From positions 572,001 through 636,000 of the forward strand of contig NZ_CP047050.1 of NCBI RefSeq assembly GCF_009799805.1: a DNA stretch of 64,000 nucleotides, in the 5' to 3' direction. Every line of letters starts with the position of its first letter. The stretch's first letter is position 1. Under the pieces are notes generated by a model, which was not told where the DNA came from, did not search any database, and saw nothing but the letters and a program-made list of their open reading frames with translations. The DNA is from Myroides phaeus (lineage in GTDB: Bacteria; Bacteroidota; Bacteroidia; Flavobacteriales; Flavobacteriaceae). Shown here in pieces: positions 55,622 through 64,000 of this stretch. The translations under genes were made by a program, and so were the position numbers.

Positions 55622-57787
55622 ATGAAACACCTTAAGATTACCCTACTATTTTGCATTATTGCATCACAATTTGGGTTTGCTCAAAAACAAATTGAACAGG
55701 AAGAAATTTGGAACGGTTCTTTCAAAACAAAAGTAATGCAATCCGTCAACGCCATGGAAAACTCCAACCAATACTCACGTATTGAGCACGTTAATAAAGA
55801 TATGCAAGAAATTAACCTATACAGTTTCCAAACACTACAAAAGGTTAAGACAATCTTCTCTACAAGTGATTTTAAAGACATAACTTCTATTGATACTTAT
55901 GTGTTTGACCATAAAGAGGAACAATTGTTAATCGGAACGAATTCTACGCCAATCTATCGCCGTTCGGCTTTGGCTGATTATTATTTGTTTAATCCTACAA
56001 AAAATACACTTGTCAAAATTGCAGACCACAAAATCTTAGAACCTACTTTTTCTAACGATGGGTCTAAAATTGCTTATGCATACAAAAACAACTTGTTTAT
56101 TTACGACATCACTTCTCAAAAAACACAGCAAATAACAAATGACGGAGAAAAAAATCACGTTATTAATGGTATTTCTGATTGGGTTTATGAAGAAGAGTTC
56201 AGCATTGTTCGTATGTTCGACTGGAATAAAGATGGTGATAAATTAGCTTATGTTAAGTTTGACGAAACTGACGTTCCTGAATATTCAATGGATGTTTACG
56301 GAACAGGTTTATACCCTACGCAAGATAAATTCAAATATCCTAAGGCAGGTGAAAACAACTCTTTAGTTTCTATTCACATCTACGATTTAAAACAAAATTC
56401 TACAGCACAAGTTGATTTGTCTGAATTCAACGATTTCTATATTCCGAGAATTAAGTGGACAAACGACAACAATCTTTTAAGTGCTCAGGTTATCAACAGA
56501 CACCAAAATGATTTAAAATTATTCTTTATCGATGGTAAAACATTGACTAAAAAACTAATCTTAAACGAAACGGATAAAGCTTATGTTGATGTAGCTACGG
56601 TTAACTTTTTACAAGACAATAGTTTTGTTTGGTTAAGCGAACGCGATGGTTTCAATCACTTATACTACTATAACAAAGACGGGAAGTTAATTAACCAAGT
56701 AACTAAAGGTAACTGGGAAGTAACGGATTATTACGGAATTGATACAAAAGCGAAAAAGCTATTTTATCAGTCTGTAGAACGAGGATCTATCTACCGCGAT
56801 ATATACGCAATTGATTTAAACGGAAAAAACAAAACGAGATTAACTGACAATTTAGGAACTAATACAGCTGTGTTTAGTCCTCAATTTGACTTGTTTATCA
56901 ATATCTACTCTTCAAGTAAAAATGCTCCTACATACACTTTAAATAATTCTAAGAATGGTAAAGTGGTAAAAGAGATTTTAAACAATAAAGAGTTAGAACA
57001 AAAACTAACAGCTTACCAACTACCGACAAAAGAGTTTATTCAAATTCCTACAGTAAACGGTTTACAACTAAACGCTTGGATGATGAAACCAGCTGATTTT
57101 GACGCTAATAAACAATACCCTGTTTTTATGTATCAATACAGCGGACCAGGTTCACAACAAGTAGCTGACAAATGGTTTGACTCTAATGATTACTGGCACG
57201 CAATGCTTACTCAAAAAGGATACATTGTAGTAACAGTTGACGGTAGAGGAACTGGATTTAGAGGAGCGGAGTTTAAGAAAACAACCCAACTTCAATTAGG
57301 TAAATACGAGGTAGAAGACCAAATTATTGCTGCTAAATACTTAGGCGCACAAAGTTATGTTGACGCAAGTAGAATTGGTATTTGGGGATGGAGTTATGGA
57401 GGCTTTATGTCGTCTAATTCATTGCTTAAAGGAAATGACGTTTTCAAAATGGCAATTGCTGTTGCCCCAGTTATCAACTGGAGATATTACGATAGTATCT
57501 ACACAGAAAGATATATGACAACACCGCAAGAAAACCCTACAGGGTATGATGATAACTCTCCTTTTACTCACGCTGACAAGCTTAAAGGGCGTTACTTATT
57601 AATCCACGGTACGGCAGATGACAACGTTCACGTACAAAATGCTATGGCAATGATTGAAACTTTAGTTCAAAAGAACAAAGATTTTGATTGGCTTATCTAT
57701 CCAGATAGAAACCACGGTATTTACGGCGGAAACACAAGATTACAATTGTACACTAAAATGACAAACTTCATTTTAAACAATTTATAA
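55622..57787 (+). CDS. S9-family dipeptidyl peptidase IV
   Basis: Exported serine peptidase that releases N-terminal dipeptides. 721 aa. Signal peptide (KHLKITLLFCIIASQFGFAQ), an eight-bladed beta-propeller domain (about 60-470) with the substrate Glu pair in YEEEFS, then an alpha/beta hydrolase domain with the nucleophile in GWSYGG (Ser591), Asp in GTADDNVH and His in DRNHGI. ATG at 55622 is preferred as it starts the signal peptide. It heads a run of peptide transporters, so the dipeptides it makes would be imported by them. Confidence 0.93.
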   Translation: MKHLKITLLFCIIASQFGFAQKQIEQEEIWNGSFKTKVMQSVNAMENSNQYSRIEHVNKDMQEINLYSFQTLQKVKTIFSTSDFKDITSIDTYVFDHKEEQLLIGTNSTPIYRRSALADYYLFNPTKNTLVKIADHKILEPTFSNDGSKIAYAYKNNLFIYDITSQKTQQITNDGEKNHVINGISDWVYEEEFSIVRMFDWNKDGDKLAYVKFDETDVPEYSMDVYGTGLYPTQDKFKYPKAGENNSLVSIHIYDLKQNSTAQVDLSEFNDFYIPRIKWTNDNNLLSAQVINRHQNDLKLFFIDGKTLTKKLILNETDKAYVDVATVNFLQDNSFVWLSERDGFNHLYYYNKDGKLINQVTKGNWEVTDYYGIDTKAKKLFYQSVERGSIYRDIYAIDLNGKNKTRLTDNLGTNTAVFSPQFDLFINIYSSSKNAPTYTLNNSKNGKVVKEILNNKELEQKLTAYQLPTKEFIQIPTVNGLQLNAWMMKPADFDANKQYPVFMYQYSGPGSQQVADKWFDSNDYWHAMLTQKGYIVVTVDGRGTGFRGAEFKKTTQLQLGKYEVEDQIIAAKYLGAQSYVDASRIGIWGWSYGGFMSSNSLLKGNDVFKMAIAVAPVINWRYYDSIYTERYMTTPQENPTGYDDNSPFTHADKLKGRYLLIHGTADDNVHVQNAMAMIETLVQKNKDFDWLIYPDRNHGIYGGNTRLQLYTKMTNFILNNL

Positions 57788-57849
57788 TACCTACACCAAA
57801 CAACAGTATACAATCACGTACTAACTTAAAACAAACTAATAAAATTACA

Positions 57850-59616
57850 ATGGCAGCAGAAACAGCTACTAATTCAGACCTCTTTAAATCAAAGGTGCTC
57901 GGACACCCTGCAGGTCTTTTCGTTCTATTCTTTACTGAAATGTGGGAACGATTCTCTTTCTACGGAATGAGAGTATTGTTAATTCAATTCTTGACTGCAA
58001 AAGTCTTATTTGATGATCCTTTCTCAGGCTGGGGATGGTCCGCAGAACAAGCTGGTGCTTTATATGGTACTTACGCAATGTTGCTTTATTTAACTCCTAT
58101 TCTTGGTGGAGTTATCGCTGATAAATATATCGGATCGCGTTGGGCGGTTATTGTTGGTGCTATTATCATGACAATAGGACACGCTGCAATGGGATTTGAC
58201 TCTAAAGCGATGTTCTTTATGGGACTTGCTTGTTTAGTTATTGGTACTGGTTTCTTTAAACCTAATATGCCTTCTATGCTTGGTGAGATGTACAAATATC
58301 TTCCAGAGAAAAAAGATGCTGCATATACAATCTTCTATATGGGAGTAAACTCAGGAGCTTTCTTTGGTATGATGCTTTGTGGATATATTGCTGAAACACA
58401 AGGATGGCATTTTGGATTTACTTTAGCTGGAATCTTTATGTTCTTAGGAACTGTACAATTCTGGTTAGCGAAACCTTTATTTGGTAATGTAGGAGAACTT
58501 AAAAAAGTTGATACAGCAGTACAAAAAACACAAGAAGAGGTTAAAGAAGAAGAGGAAACAAGAAATCCTTATACTTCTATCGACTATGTGTTAATTGCAT
58601 TTGTTTCTATCATCGGTTTATTGTACGCATTCAATGACCCTTTATCTAAAAATGGGGTTTATGATATGTTCAAATTCTTAGATACTGACGCATTAAGAGG
58701 TCAAAACATTATGGCTATTGTTGCTTTAATCGCTTTCTTATACTTAGTAATCTCAAGAATTTTACGTTATGGAAAGATTATTAGAGACAGAATGTTTGCT
58801 GTAATTCTATTAGCTTTCTTCTTAATGTTCTTCTTTATGAGTTTTGAACAAGGAGCTACTTCACTTGTATTGGTAGCGAGAGACTACGTAGATAGATCTT
58901 TAGAGGGAACATCATTATTGATTTTTAATATCGTAAATACTTGTTTGACAATTATTCCTTTAATCATTATTACTGGAGTATTAATTATGTTAGCTAAAGC
59001 TACTTGGAAAAAAATTGCTTTATCTAACTTAATGTTATTCATCTGTTTTGCGGCAATTTGGGCAGCAGCTATCTGGATGTTATCAAATGAATTTTCAAAA
59101 GAATCATCAGAAATTACAGTTTCTTGGTTCTCAATCTTAAATTCTTTCTTTATCATTTCTTTTGCTTCATCTGTGTCAAAACTATGGGATTCTAAATACA
59201 ACCCACCTGCTGCATTTAAGTACGGAATTGGACTTATTTTAGTAGCTATCGGTTTCTTAATTCTTGGTCTTGGATCAATGGGAAGTTCTGAAGGCGTAAA
59301 AATGTCGATGATATTCCTAATATTAACATACTTATTCCATACCTTAGGTGAATTATTTATTTCGCCAGTAGGTCTGTCTTATGTATCTAAACTTGTACCA
59401 GGAAAAATGCTTGCATTTATGTTTGGTATGTGGTACTTGGCACTTGCAATTGCACAGAAATTCGCTGCTATTTTAGGAGGTCAAATTGAAGTTATCAAAA
59501 ATGACTACTCATTAAGTCACTTCTTCTTCCTATTCACATTAATTCCTGCAGCAGCCGGAATACTGGTAATGTTAATAAACCCAATATTGAAAAAATTTAT
59601 GCACGGTATCCGTTAG
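57850..59616 (+). CDS. POT/PTR-family peptide:H+ symporter (copy 1)
   Basis: 588 aa, about 14 transmembrane helices. POT signature EMWERFSFYGMR (E1xxERFxYY type) in helix 1, ADKYIGSRWAVIVG, GTGFFKPNMPSMLGEMY and FYMGVNSGAFFGMMLCGYIAE. Imports di- and tripeptides with protons. Starts 62 bp after the DPP IV gene, likely cotranscribed. Most similar in the window to copy 4 (HPAGLFVLFFTEMWERF shared). Confidence 0.93.
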   Translation: MAAETATNSDLFKSKVLGHPAGLFVLFFTEMWERFSFYGMRVLLIQFLTAKVLFDDPFSGWGWSAEQAGALYGTYAMLLYLTPILGGVIADKYIGSRWAVIVGAIIMTIGHAAMGFDSKAMFFMGLACLVIGTGFFKPNMPSMLGEMYKYLPEKKDAAYTIFYMGVNSGAFFGMMLCGYIAETQGWHFGFTLAGIFMFLGTVQFWLAKPLFGNVGELKKVDTAVQKTQEEVKEEEETRNPYTSIDYVLIAFVSIIGLLYAFNDPLSKNGVYDMFKFLDTDALRGQNIMAIVALIAFLYLVISRILRYGKIIRDRMFAVILLAFFLMFFFMSFEQGATSLVLVARDYVDRSLEGTSLLIFNIVNTCLTIIPLIIITGVLIMLAKATWKKIALSNLMLFICFAAIWAAAIWMLSNEFSKESSEITVSWFSILNSFFIISFASSVSKLWDSKYNPPAAFKYGIGLILVAIGFLILGLGSMGSSEGVKMSMIFLILTYLFHTLGELFISPVGLSYVSKLVPGKMLAFMFGMWYLALAIAQKFAAILGGQIEVIKNDYSLSHFFFLFTLIPAAAGILVMLINPILKKFMHGIR

Positions 59617-59655
59617 GTATCGTGCATTATACGATAATAAAAATTTTTAATTAAA

Positions 59656-61182
59656 ATGAGTCAGACACAGACATTAGAAGAGATTCAGAGTTTCTCGGGT
59701 AAATACCCGAAACAAATCTGGAGTTTATTCTTCTCAGAAATGTGGGAACGTTTCAGTTTCTACGGAATGAGAGGGATGTTGGTATTCTTTATGATTGACC
59801 AACTTAACTTTGCGGAAGCACAAGCTAACTTACAATACGGAGCTACTCAAGCTTTCGTTTATGCATTCACTTTCTTAGGAGGTATTTTTGCAGATAAAAT
59901 TTTAGGTTTCCGAAAATCTCTATTCTGGGGTGGCTCCATGATGATCGTGGGAAGTTTAATCTTAGCATACGAACCTCATACTTACTTTTTTGAAGGGATT
60001 GCTTTTACAGTAATTGGTACTGGTTTCTTTAAACCAAATATCTCTACTATGGTAGGATACTTATACAAAAAAGGAGATAGTCGTACGGATGCTGGTTTCT
60101 CTTTATTCTATGCTGGTATTAACTTAGGTGCCTTAATTGGAGGTTACTTATGTATTGCTATTGGTAAAGGACACATCTTCGCTGAAACGATTGATCAAGC
60201 ACACCGTTGGAATGTTGCTTTTGGTCTTGCTGCTTTTGTAATGCTTGTGAGTTTAATCAACTTTACATTTACAAAAAGACACTTAGGTCCAATTGGTATT
60301 CAACCAACTGAAGTTGCTGCTGATGGTACTGAAAAAAGAATGGCTCTTTGGAAAGAGATCCTTACGTATGTAGGTACTTTTGCAATGATTCCTTTGATCG
60401 TATTAATGATTGACAATACAGCTTATACTGATTATTTCATGATGACTGTTGGTCCGTTAGCTTTAATTTACTTGTTCTACGAAATGTCTAAATTGAACTC
60501 GTCTGAACGTAAGAAAATTATTGCTGCATTAATCTTTATCTTGTTCTCTATTCTATTCTTTGGTATCTACGAACAAGCTGGAGGATCATTGAGTATTTTC
60601 GCTGCGAAAAACTTGAACTCAGACCTTTTAGGTATGCACTTAGATCCTAATGGAGTGAACAACTCTGGAGGGGCTTTCTTTATCATCTTCATTGCTCCTG
60701 TATTAGGGTTACTTTGGATTTGGTTAGCTAAAAAAGGTATTGAGCCAAACACAATTATTAAATTTGGTTTAGGGTTTGTACTTTTAGGTGCTGGATATTA
60801 CGCATTATTTGCTACAAGATTATTCGCTGACTTACAAGGGATGACTTCGTTAGACTTCTTCACATTTGCCCTATTAATAATCACATTAGGAGAGTTGTGT
60901 TTGTCACCTATTGGTCTTTCAATTATGACAAAATTAGCAACGCCTAATTTACAAGGAATGATGATGGGACTTTGGTTCTTAGCAAGTGCATACGGACAGT
61001 ATGTTGCTGGTATTATCGGTGCTGGTATGTCAACTACTGATACAGCAAATGCAACAAACTACGACGCCTTGATTTCTTATACTGATGGGTACAAAGATTT
61101 AGGTCTTTATGCTGTAGTAGCTGGTATTGTGTTAATGGCACTTTCTCCAGTAATTAAAAAGTTAATGCAAGATGTAAGATAA
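59656..61182 (+). CDS. POT/PTR-family peptide:H+ symporter (copy 2)
   Basis: 508 aa. EMWERFSFYGMRGMLVFFM, GTGFFKPNISTMVGYLY, FYAGINLGALIGGYLC and a shorter C-terminal half than copy 1. Lies 39 bp after copy 1 and is followed by a strong terminator, closing the DPP IV-POT-POT unit. Confidence 0.93.
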   Translation: MSQTQTLEEIQSFSGKYPKQIWSLFFSEMWERFSFYGMRGMLVFFMIDQLNFAEAQANLQYGATQAFVYAFTFLGGIFADKILGFRKSLFWGGSMMIVGSLILAYEPHTYFFEGIAFTVIGTGFFKPNISTMVGYLYKKGDSRTDAGFSLFYAGINLGALIGGYLCIAIGKGHIFAETIDQAHRWNVAFGLAAFVMLVSLINFTFTKRHLGPIGIQPTEVAADGTEKRMALWKEILTYVGTFAMIPLIVLMIDNTAYTDYFMMTVGPLALIYLFYEMSKLNSSERKKIIAALIFILFSILFFGIYEQAGGSLSIFAAKNLNSDLLGMHLDPNGVNNSGGAFFIIFIAPVLGLLWIWLAKKGIEPNTIIKFGLGFVLLGAGYYALFATRLFADLQGMTSLDFFTFALLIITLGELCLSPIGLSIMTKLATPNLQGMMMGLWFLASAYGQYVAGIIGAGMSTTDTANATNYDALISYTDGYKDLGLYAVVAGIVLMALSPVIKKLMQDVR

Positions 61183-61204
61183 TTTCATCTTCTTATTATA
61201 ATAT

Positions 61205-61238
61205 AAAGCGCCTTAGGATTCTAAGGCGCTTTTTTTTG
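61205..61238 (+). terminator. Terminator after POT copy 2
   Basis: Arms AAAGCGCCTTAG and CTAAGGCGCTTT around a 4-nt loop, then eight T. Confidence 0.9.
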
Positions 61239-61378
61239 CTTTAAACTTAAACAAGGGATTCTTGCAGTTAAACAACAGTATATTTACACTGTTTCTGCAA
61301 ATATTTTTCTGTTATTCATTGCTAAATAAAATTTACAGCTTAACTTAACCTCCTTAAATATATAAATAACCAATTACC

Positions 61379-63016
61379 ATGTCGCAGAACAATAAAACTT
61401 TTGGACAAACGATAAAATCGTTCAATAAAAACTTTTGGATAGCCAGTTTTATGGAGCTTATGGAACGGTGGGCGTGGTATGGTATCTACACGCTGTTAGG
61501 ACTATACTTAGTAGGCTCAACGGACACTGGAGGTCTGGGCTTTGATCACATACAGAAAGGGAGTATCATGGGAGGTATTGTAGGGATTTTATACTTCTTA
61601 CCGCTTTTCTTTGGTGTTATTGCTGACCGTATTGGTTATAAACTATCCTTGATTATCGCGTTTATCATAATGATTACCGGATATTATTTGTTGGGAGAAG
61701 TAACTGCTTACAACAATGTATACGCGGTATTCTTGTTAGTAGCTATTGGAGCTGCTTTCTTTAAACCTGTTGCTTCTGCTATAATCGCACGTAATACAGA
61801 TGAATCGACAGGAACTCTTGGTTTCGGTATTTTCTATATGATGGTGAATATTGGTGGGTTTATCGGACCTGCTATGTCGTCAGGATTACGTACAACTTAT
61901 GGATGGAAAATCATTTTCATACAAGCAGCAATTGTTATTGGTATCAACCTGTTAATCTTATTGTTGTTTTACAAAGAACCAAAAGTAGAAAAGCCAAAAG
62001 ACTCGATTGGAAAAGCAATCAAAGATTCTGTATTAGGAATTTTTGAAGCCTTGAAAGATGTTCGTTTAGGAATTTTGTTGTTATTAATGATCGGATTCTG
62101 GACAATGTTTAATCAGCTGTTCAACACCTTGCCTAACTTTATTGAAGATTGGGTAAACTCTTCTGTCTTGAGTAATTGGATTAATGAAAACGTATCGTTT
62201 TTAGGTCCTTTACTAACACAAGATGGACAAGTAAAACCAGAGTGGTTTACCAATATTGACTCTTTGATGATTATCTTATGTCAAGTATCTATCTCGTACT
62301 TCGTAACCAAAATGCGTCATATCAATGCTGTAATTAGAGGTGCTGTAATTGCAAGTATTGGGGTTGGATTAACTTTCTATACACATAACCCAATATTTAC
62401 TATTATTGGAACAATGATTTTCTCTATTGGAGAAATGATGTCAAGTCCAACAGTTTCATCTTTTATCGCATTAATTACTCCTAAAGGAAAAGAAGGGCTT
62501 TATCAAGGTACATACTTCTTACCTGTAGCAGCGAGTTACTTTGTTACGAAATACATCTCTGGAGACTTATACCAAGCGTGGTCAGACAAATTATCATTGT
62601 TAAAAACAGAAATGTCTACACGAGATATAGCGATGCCTGAAGTAGTAAGTCACGAACAGTTCATTGAACAAGGTTCTAAGACCTTAAATATGTCTTTGTC
62701 TGCTTTTGAGAAACAATTTAATCTAAAAGCAGATTCTGTTGACTGGGCAGTTGTTAAGCAATCATTTGTTGACTTCGCTACATCAAAAAATATAGATATT
62801 AGCCAAGTTCACTTCCCTTTCTCTAAGAATGAGTATTTTACTTTAGCAGAGCAAAAGTTAGGAATGTCTCATTGGGAAATGGTAGATATGCTTTGGAGCA
62901 CATATAATCCTAATAAGATATGGTACGTAGTATGTGGTATCGGAATCTTTTCTGTTATTACTTTAGTGATTTATGACCGTTTAGTTATTCGTCCTTTAGA
63001 GAATAAAAAAGCATAA
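61379..63016 (+). CDS. Divergent POT-family transporter (copy 3)
   Basis: 545 aa. The helix-1 motif is altered (ELMERWAWYGIYTLLG) and the FFKPVASAIIARN segment replaces FFKPN. Between about residues 390 and 512 there is a hydrophilic insert of roughly 120 residues before the last helix (IWYVVCGIGIFSVITLVIY), not present in copies 1 and 2. Transport of peptides is therefore less certain; other POT substrates are possible. Own transcription unit, flanked by terminators. Confidence 0.85.
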   Translation: MSQNNKTFGQTIKSFNKNFWIASFMELMERWAWYGIYTLLGLYLVGSTDTGGLGFDHIQKGSIMGGIVGILYFLPLFFGVIADRIGYKLSLIIAFIIMITGYYLLGEVTAYNNVYAVFLLVAIGAAFFKPVASAIIARNTDESTGTLGFGIFYMMVNIGGFIGPAMSSGLRTTYGWKIIFIQAAIVIGINLLILLLFYKEPKVEKPKDSIGKAIKDSVLGIFEALKDVRLGILLLLMIGFWTMFNQLFNTLPNFIEDWVNSSVLSNWINENVSFLGPLLTQDGQVKPEWFTNIDSLMIILCQVSISYFVTKMRHINAVIRGAVIASIGVGLTFYTHNPIFTIIGTMIFSIGEMMSSPTVSSFIALITPKGKEGLYQGTYFLPVAASYFVTKYISGDLYQAWSDKLSLLKTEMSTRDIAMPEVVSHEQFIEQGSKTLNMSLSAFEKQFNLKADSVDWAVVKQSFVDFATSKNIDISQVHFPFSKNEYFTLAEQKLGMSHWEMVDMLWSTYNPNKIWYVVCGIGIFSVITLVIYDRLVIRPLENKKA

Positions 63017-63040
63017 TTGATATTAAATTATAAATTACAA

Positions 63041-63076
63041 AAAAGCACTATGGAGAAAACCATAGTGCTTTTTTTA
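63041..63076 (+). terminator. Terminator after POT copy 3
   Basis: Arms AAAAGCACTATGG and CCATAGTGCTTTT around a 6-nt loop, followed by a T-run. Confidence 0.9.
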
Positions 63077-63260
63077 TCGTGTATTCTAAAGTTAATTCAC
63101 GGTTTAGATTATTACTAATAATCAACCAAAGAGATAAAACATTCTACAGATATATAGTATTTTTTTTCAAAGGGAATTATTTATGACTTTATTTTATTAC
63201 TTTTAACGCTTATGTAAACACAACATTAATAAACTGACAACACCAAACTTTATAAATATA

Positions 63261-64000
63261 ATGAAAACTGACACTACGGCGCAGCCGAATTTCTTTGACA
63301 CAAAGGTCCTGGGACACCCGGCGGGGTTATTTGTTCTGTTCTTTACTGAAATGTGGGAACGCTTCTCTTTTTACGGAATGCGTGTTCTTTTAATTCAGTT
63401 CTTAACAATGTCTGTAATTGGACTAAACCCAGGCTGGGAGATGACTACTGCTAACGCAGGGGCAATTTTTGCAACTTATGCTATGCTACTTTACATTACA
63501 CCAATCTTCGGTGGTATCATAGCTGATAAATATATCGGTTACCGATGGGCTGTTGTAGTAGGTTCCTTAATTATGACGTTGGGACACGCTGCGATGACTT
63601 TTGAAACCGAATTCTTTATGTACTTAGGACTTGTTTGTCTTGTTGTAGGTACTGGTTTCTTTAAACCTAATATGACTTCTATCTTATCTGAAATGTACAA
63701 GGCTTTCCCTGAAAAGAAAGATGGTGCTTATACTATTTTCTATATGGGTGTAAACACTGGTGCTTTCTTTGGAATGATGCTTTGTGGTTACATTGGTGAG
63801 CGTATTGGATGGCACTATGGTTTTGGTTTAGCTGGTATTTTTATGCTTTTAGGTACGTTACAATTCTGGTTAGCAAAGCCAATCTTTGGAAATATTGGTG
63901 ACGTTCCTAACAAGAGTATTGAGATTAAACCTGAGGATATTGTAAATGCTCAAACATTAACTCAAGAAGAAAAAGATTCTTTAAAACCTAATCCTTTTAC
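63261..64000 (+). CDS. POT/PTR-family peptide:H+ symporter (copy 4, truncated by window end)
   Basis: ATG at 63261 opens a frame that runs off the window (246 codons seen). It encodes VLGHPAGLFVLFFTEMWERF, SFYGMRVLLIQFLTM, ADKYIGYRWAVVVGS, GTGFFKPNMTSILSEMY and YMGVNTGAFFGMMLCGYIGE, closely paralleling copy 1. Start chosen as the first ATG before the conserved block. Preceded by the terminator of copy 3 and about 180 bases without a recognisable promoter. Confidence 0.93.
   Translation, partial: MKTDTTAQPNFFDTKVLGHPAGLFVLFFTEMWERFSFYGMRVLLIQFLTMSVIGLNPGWEMTTANAGAIFATYAMLLYITPIFGGIIADKYIGYRWAVVVGSLIMTLGHAAMTFETEFFMYLGLVCLVVGTGFFKPNMTSILSEMYKAFPEKKDGAYTIFYMGVNTGAFFGMMLCGYIGERIGWHYGFGLAGIFMLLGTLQFWLAKPIFGNIGDVPNKSIEIKPEDIVNAQTLTQEEKDSLKPNPF

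Overview
This is AT-rich chromosomal DNA from a member of the Bacteroidota, most likely family Flavobacteriaceae and plausibly Myroides. The evidence is a short RpoD without region 1.1, SusC/SusD outer-membrane uptake proteins, a mevalonate pathway that includes a GYDIA-type GHMP kinase, many -7 boxes of the TAnnTTTG type, and a near full-length trimethylamine monooxygenase of the kind described from Myroides. The genus is inference. Nothing looks like a prophage, plasmid or CRISPR array; the only complete mobile element is one IS3-family insertion sequence.

Layout. 1-1081: end of lysS. 1133-4915: a minus-strand block with an MbnP/MbnH-like pair (a metal-binding lipoprotein and a di-haem peroxidase-like maturase) and two paralogous small CNGKC proteins flanking an AraC-type regulator. 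4997-12977: rpoD, tmm, pnp, rpsO, a free-methionine-sulfoxide-reductase-like GAF protein, a CBS protein, tRNA-Arg and a YqeY protein, with two long non-coding gaps holding hairpins. 13067-28819: a compact division and cell-wall (dcw) cluster read from mraZ down to ftsZ, without murF or ddl, with a three-copy MraZ operator at its promoter. 29112-30559: an alpha/beta hydrolase and engB. 30603-36410: a LuxR-type regulator and a susC-susD pair. The long susC leader contains an unannotated 36-codon ORF ending in Met-Cys-Met-Cys-Cys-Cys-Met, followed directly by a terminator-like hairpin; this looks like an attenuator and is the most interesting item in the window. 36564-41000: rsmG, an aminotransferase, a Crp/Fnr regulator, pirin and a pseudouridine synthase.

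41075-55411 carries the isoprenoid genes (UbiA prenyltransferase, mevalonate kinase-like, diphosphomevalonate decarboxylase, GYDIA kinase, HMG-CoA reductase), interspersed with a lipoprotein trio (tyrosine/asparagine-rich exported protein, LpoB, COG3014), a CWC-DUF5522 zinc-finger-like protein, an HI0933-type flavoprotein and several unknowns. The IS (51341-52910) sits in this stretch beside a decayed gene end, a second copy of an IS end and an 11-bp tandem repeat.

55622-64000: a dipeptidyl peptidase IV followed by four consecutive POT-family peptide transporters, the last cut by the window edge. This forms a peptide-degradation and di/tripeptide-uptake locus.

Functional themes: peptidoglycan synthesis and division, mevalonate-based isoprenoid synthesis, peptide scavenging, metal-related envelope proteins and TonB-dependent uptake. 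Several starts were moved downstream of the longest possible ORF because a -7 box or a terminator lies inside the longer version.
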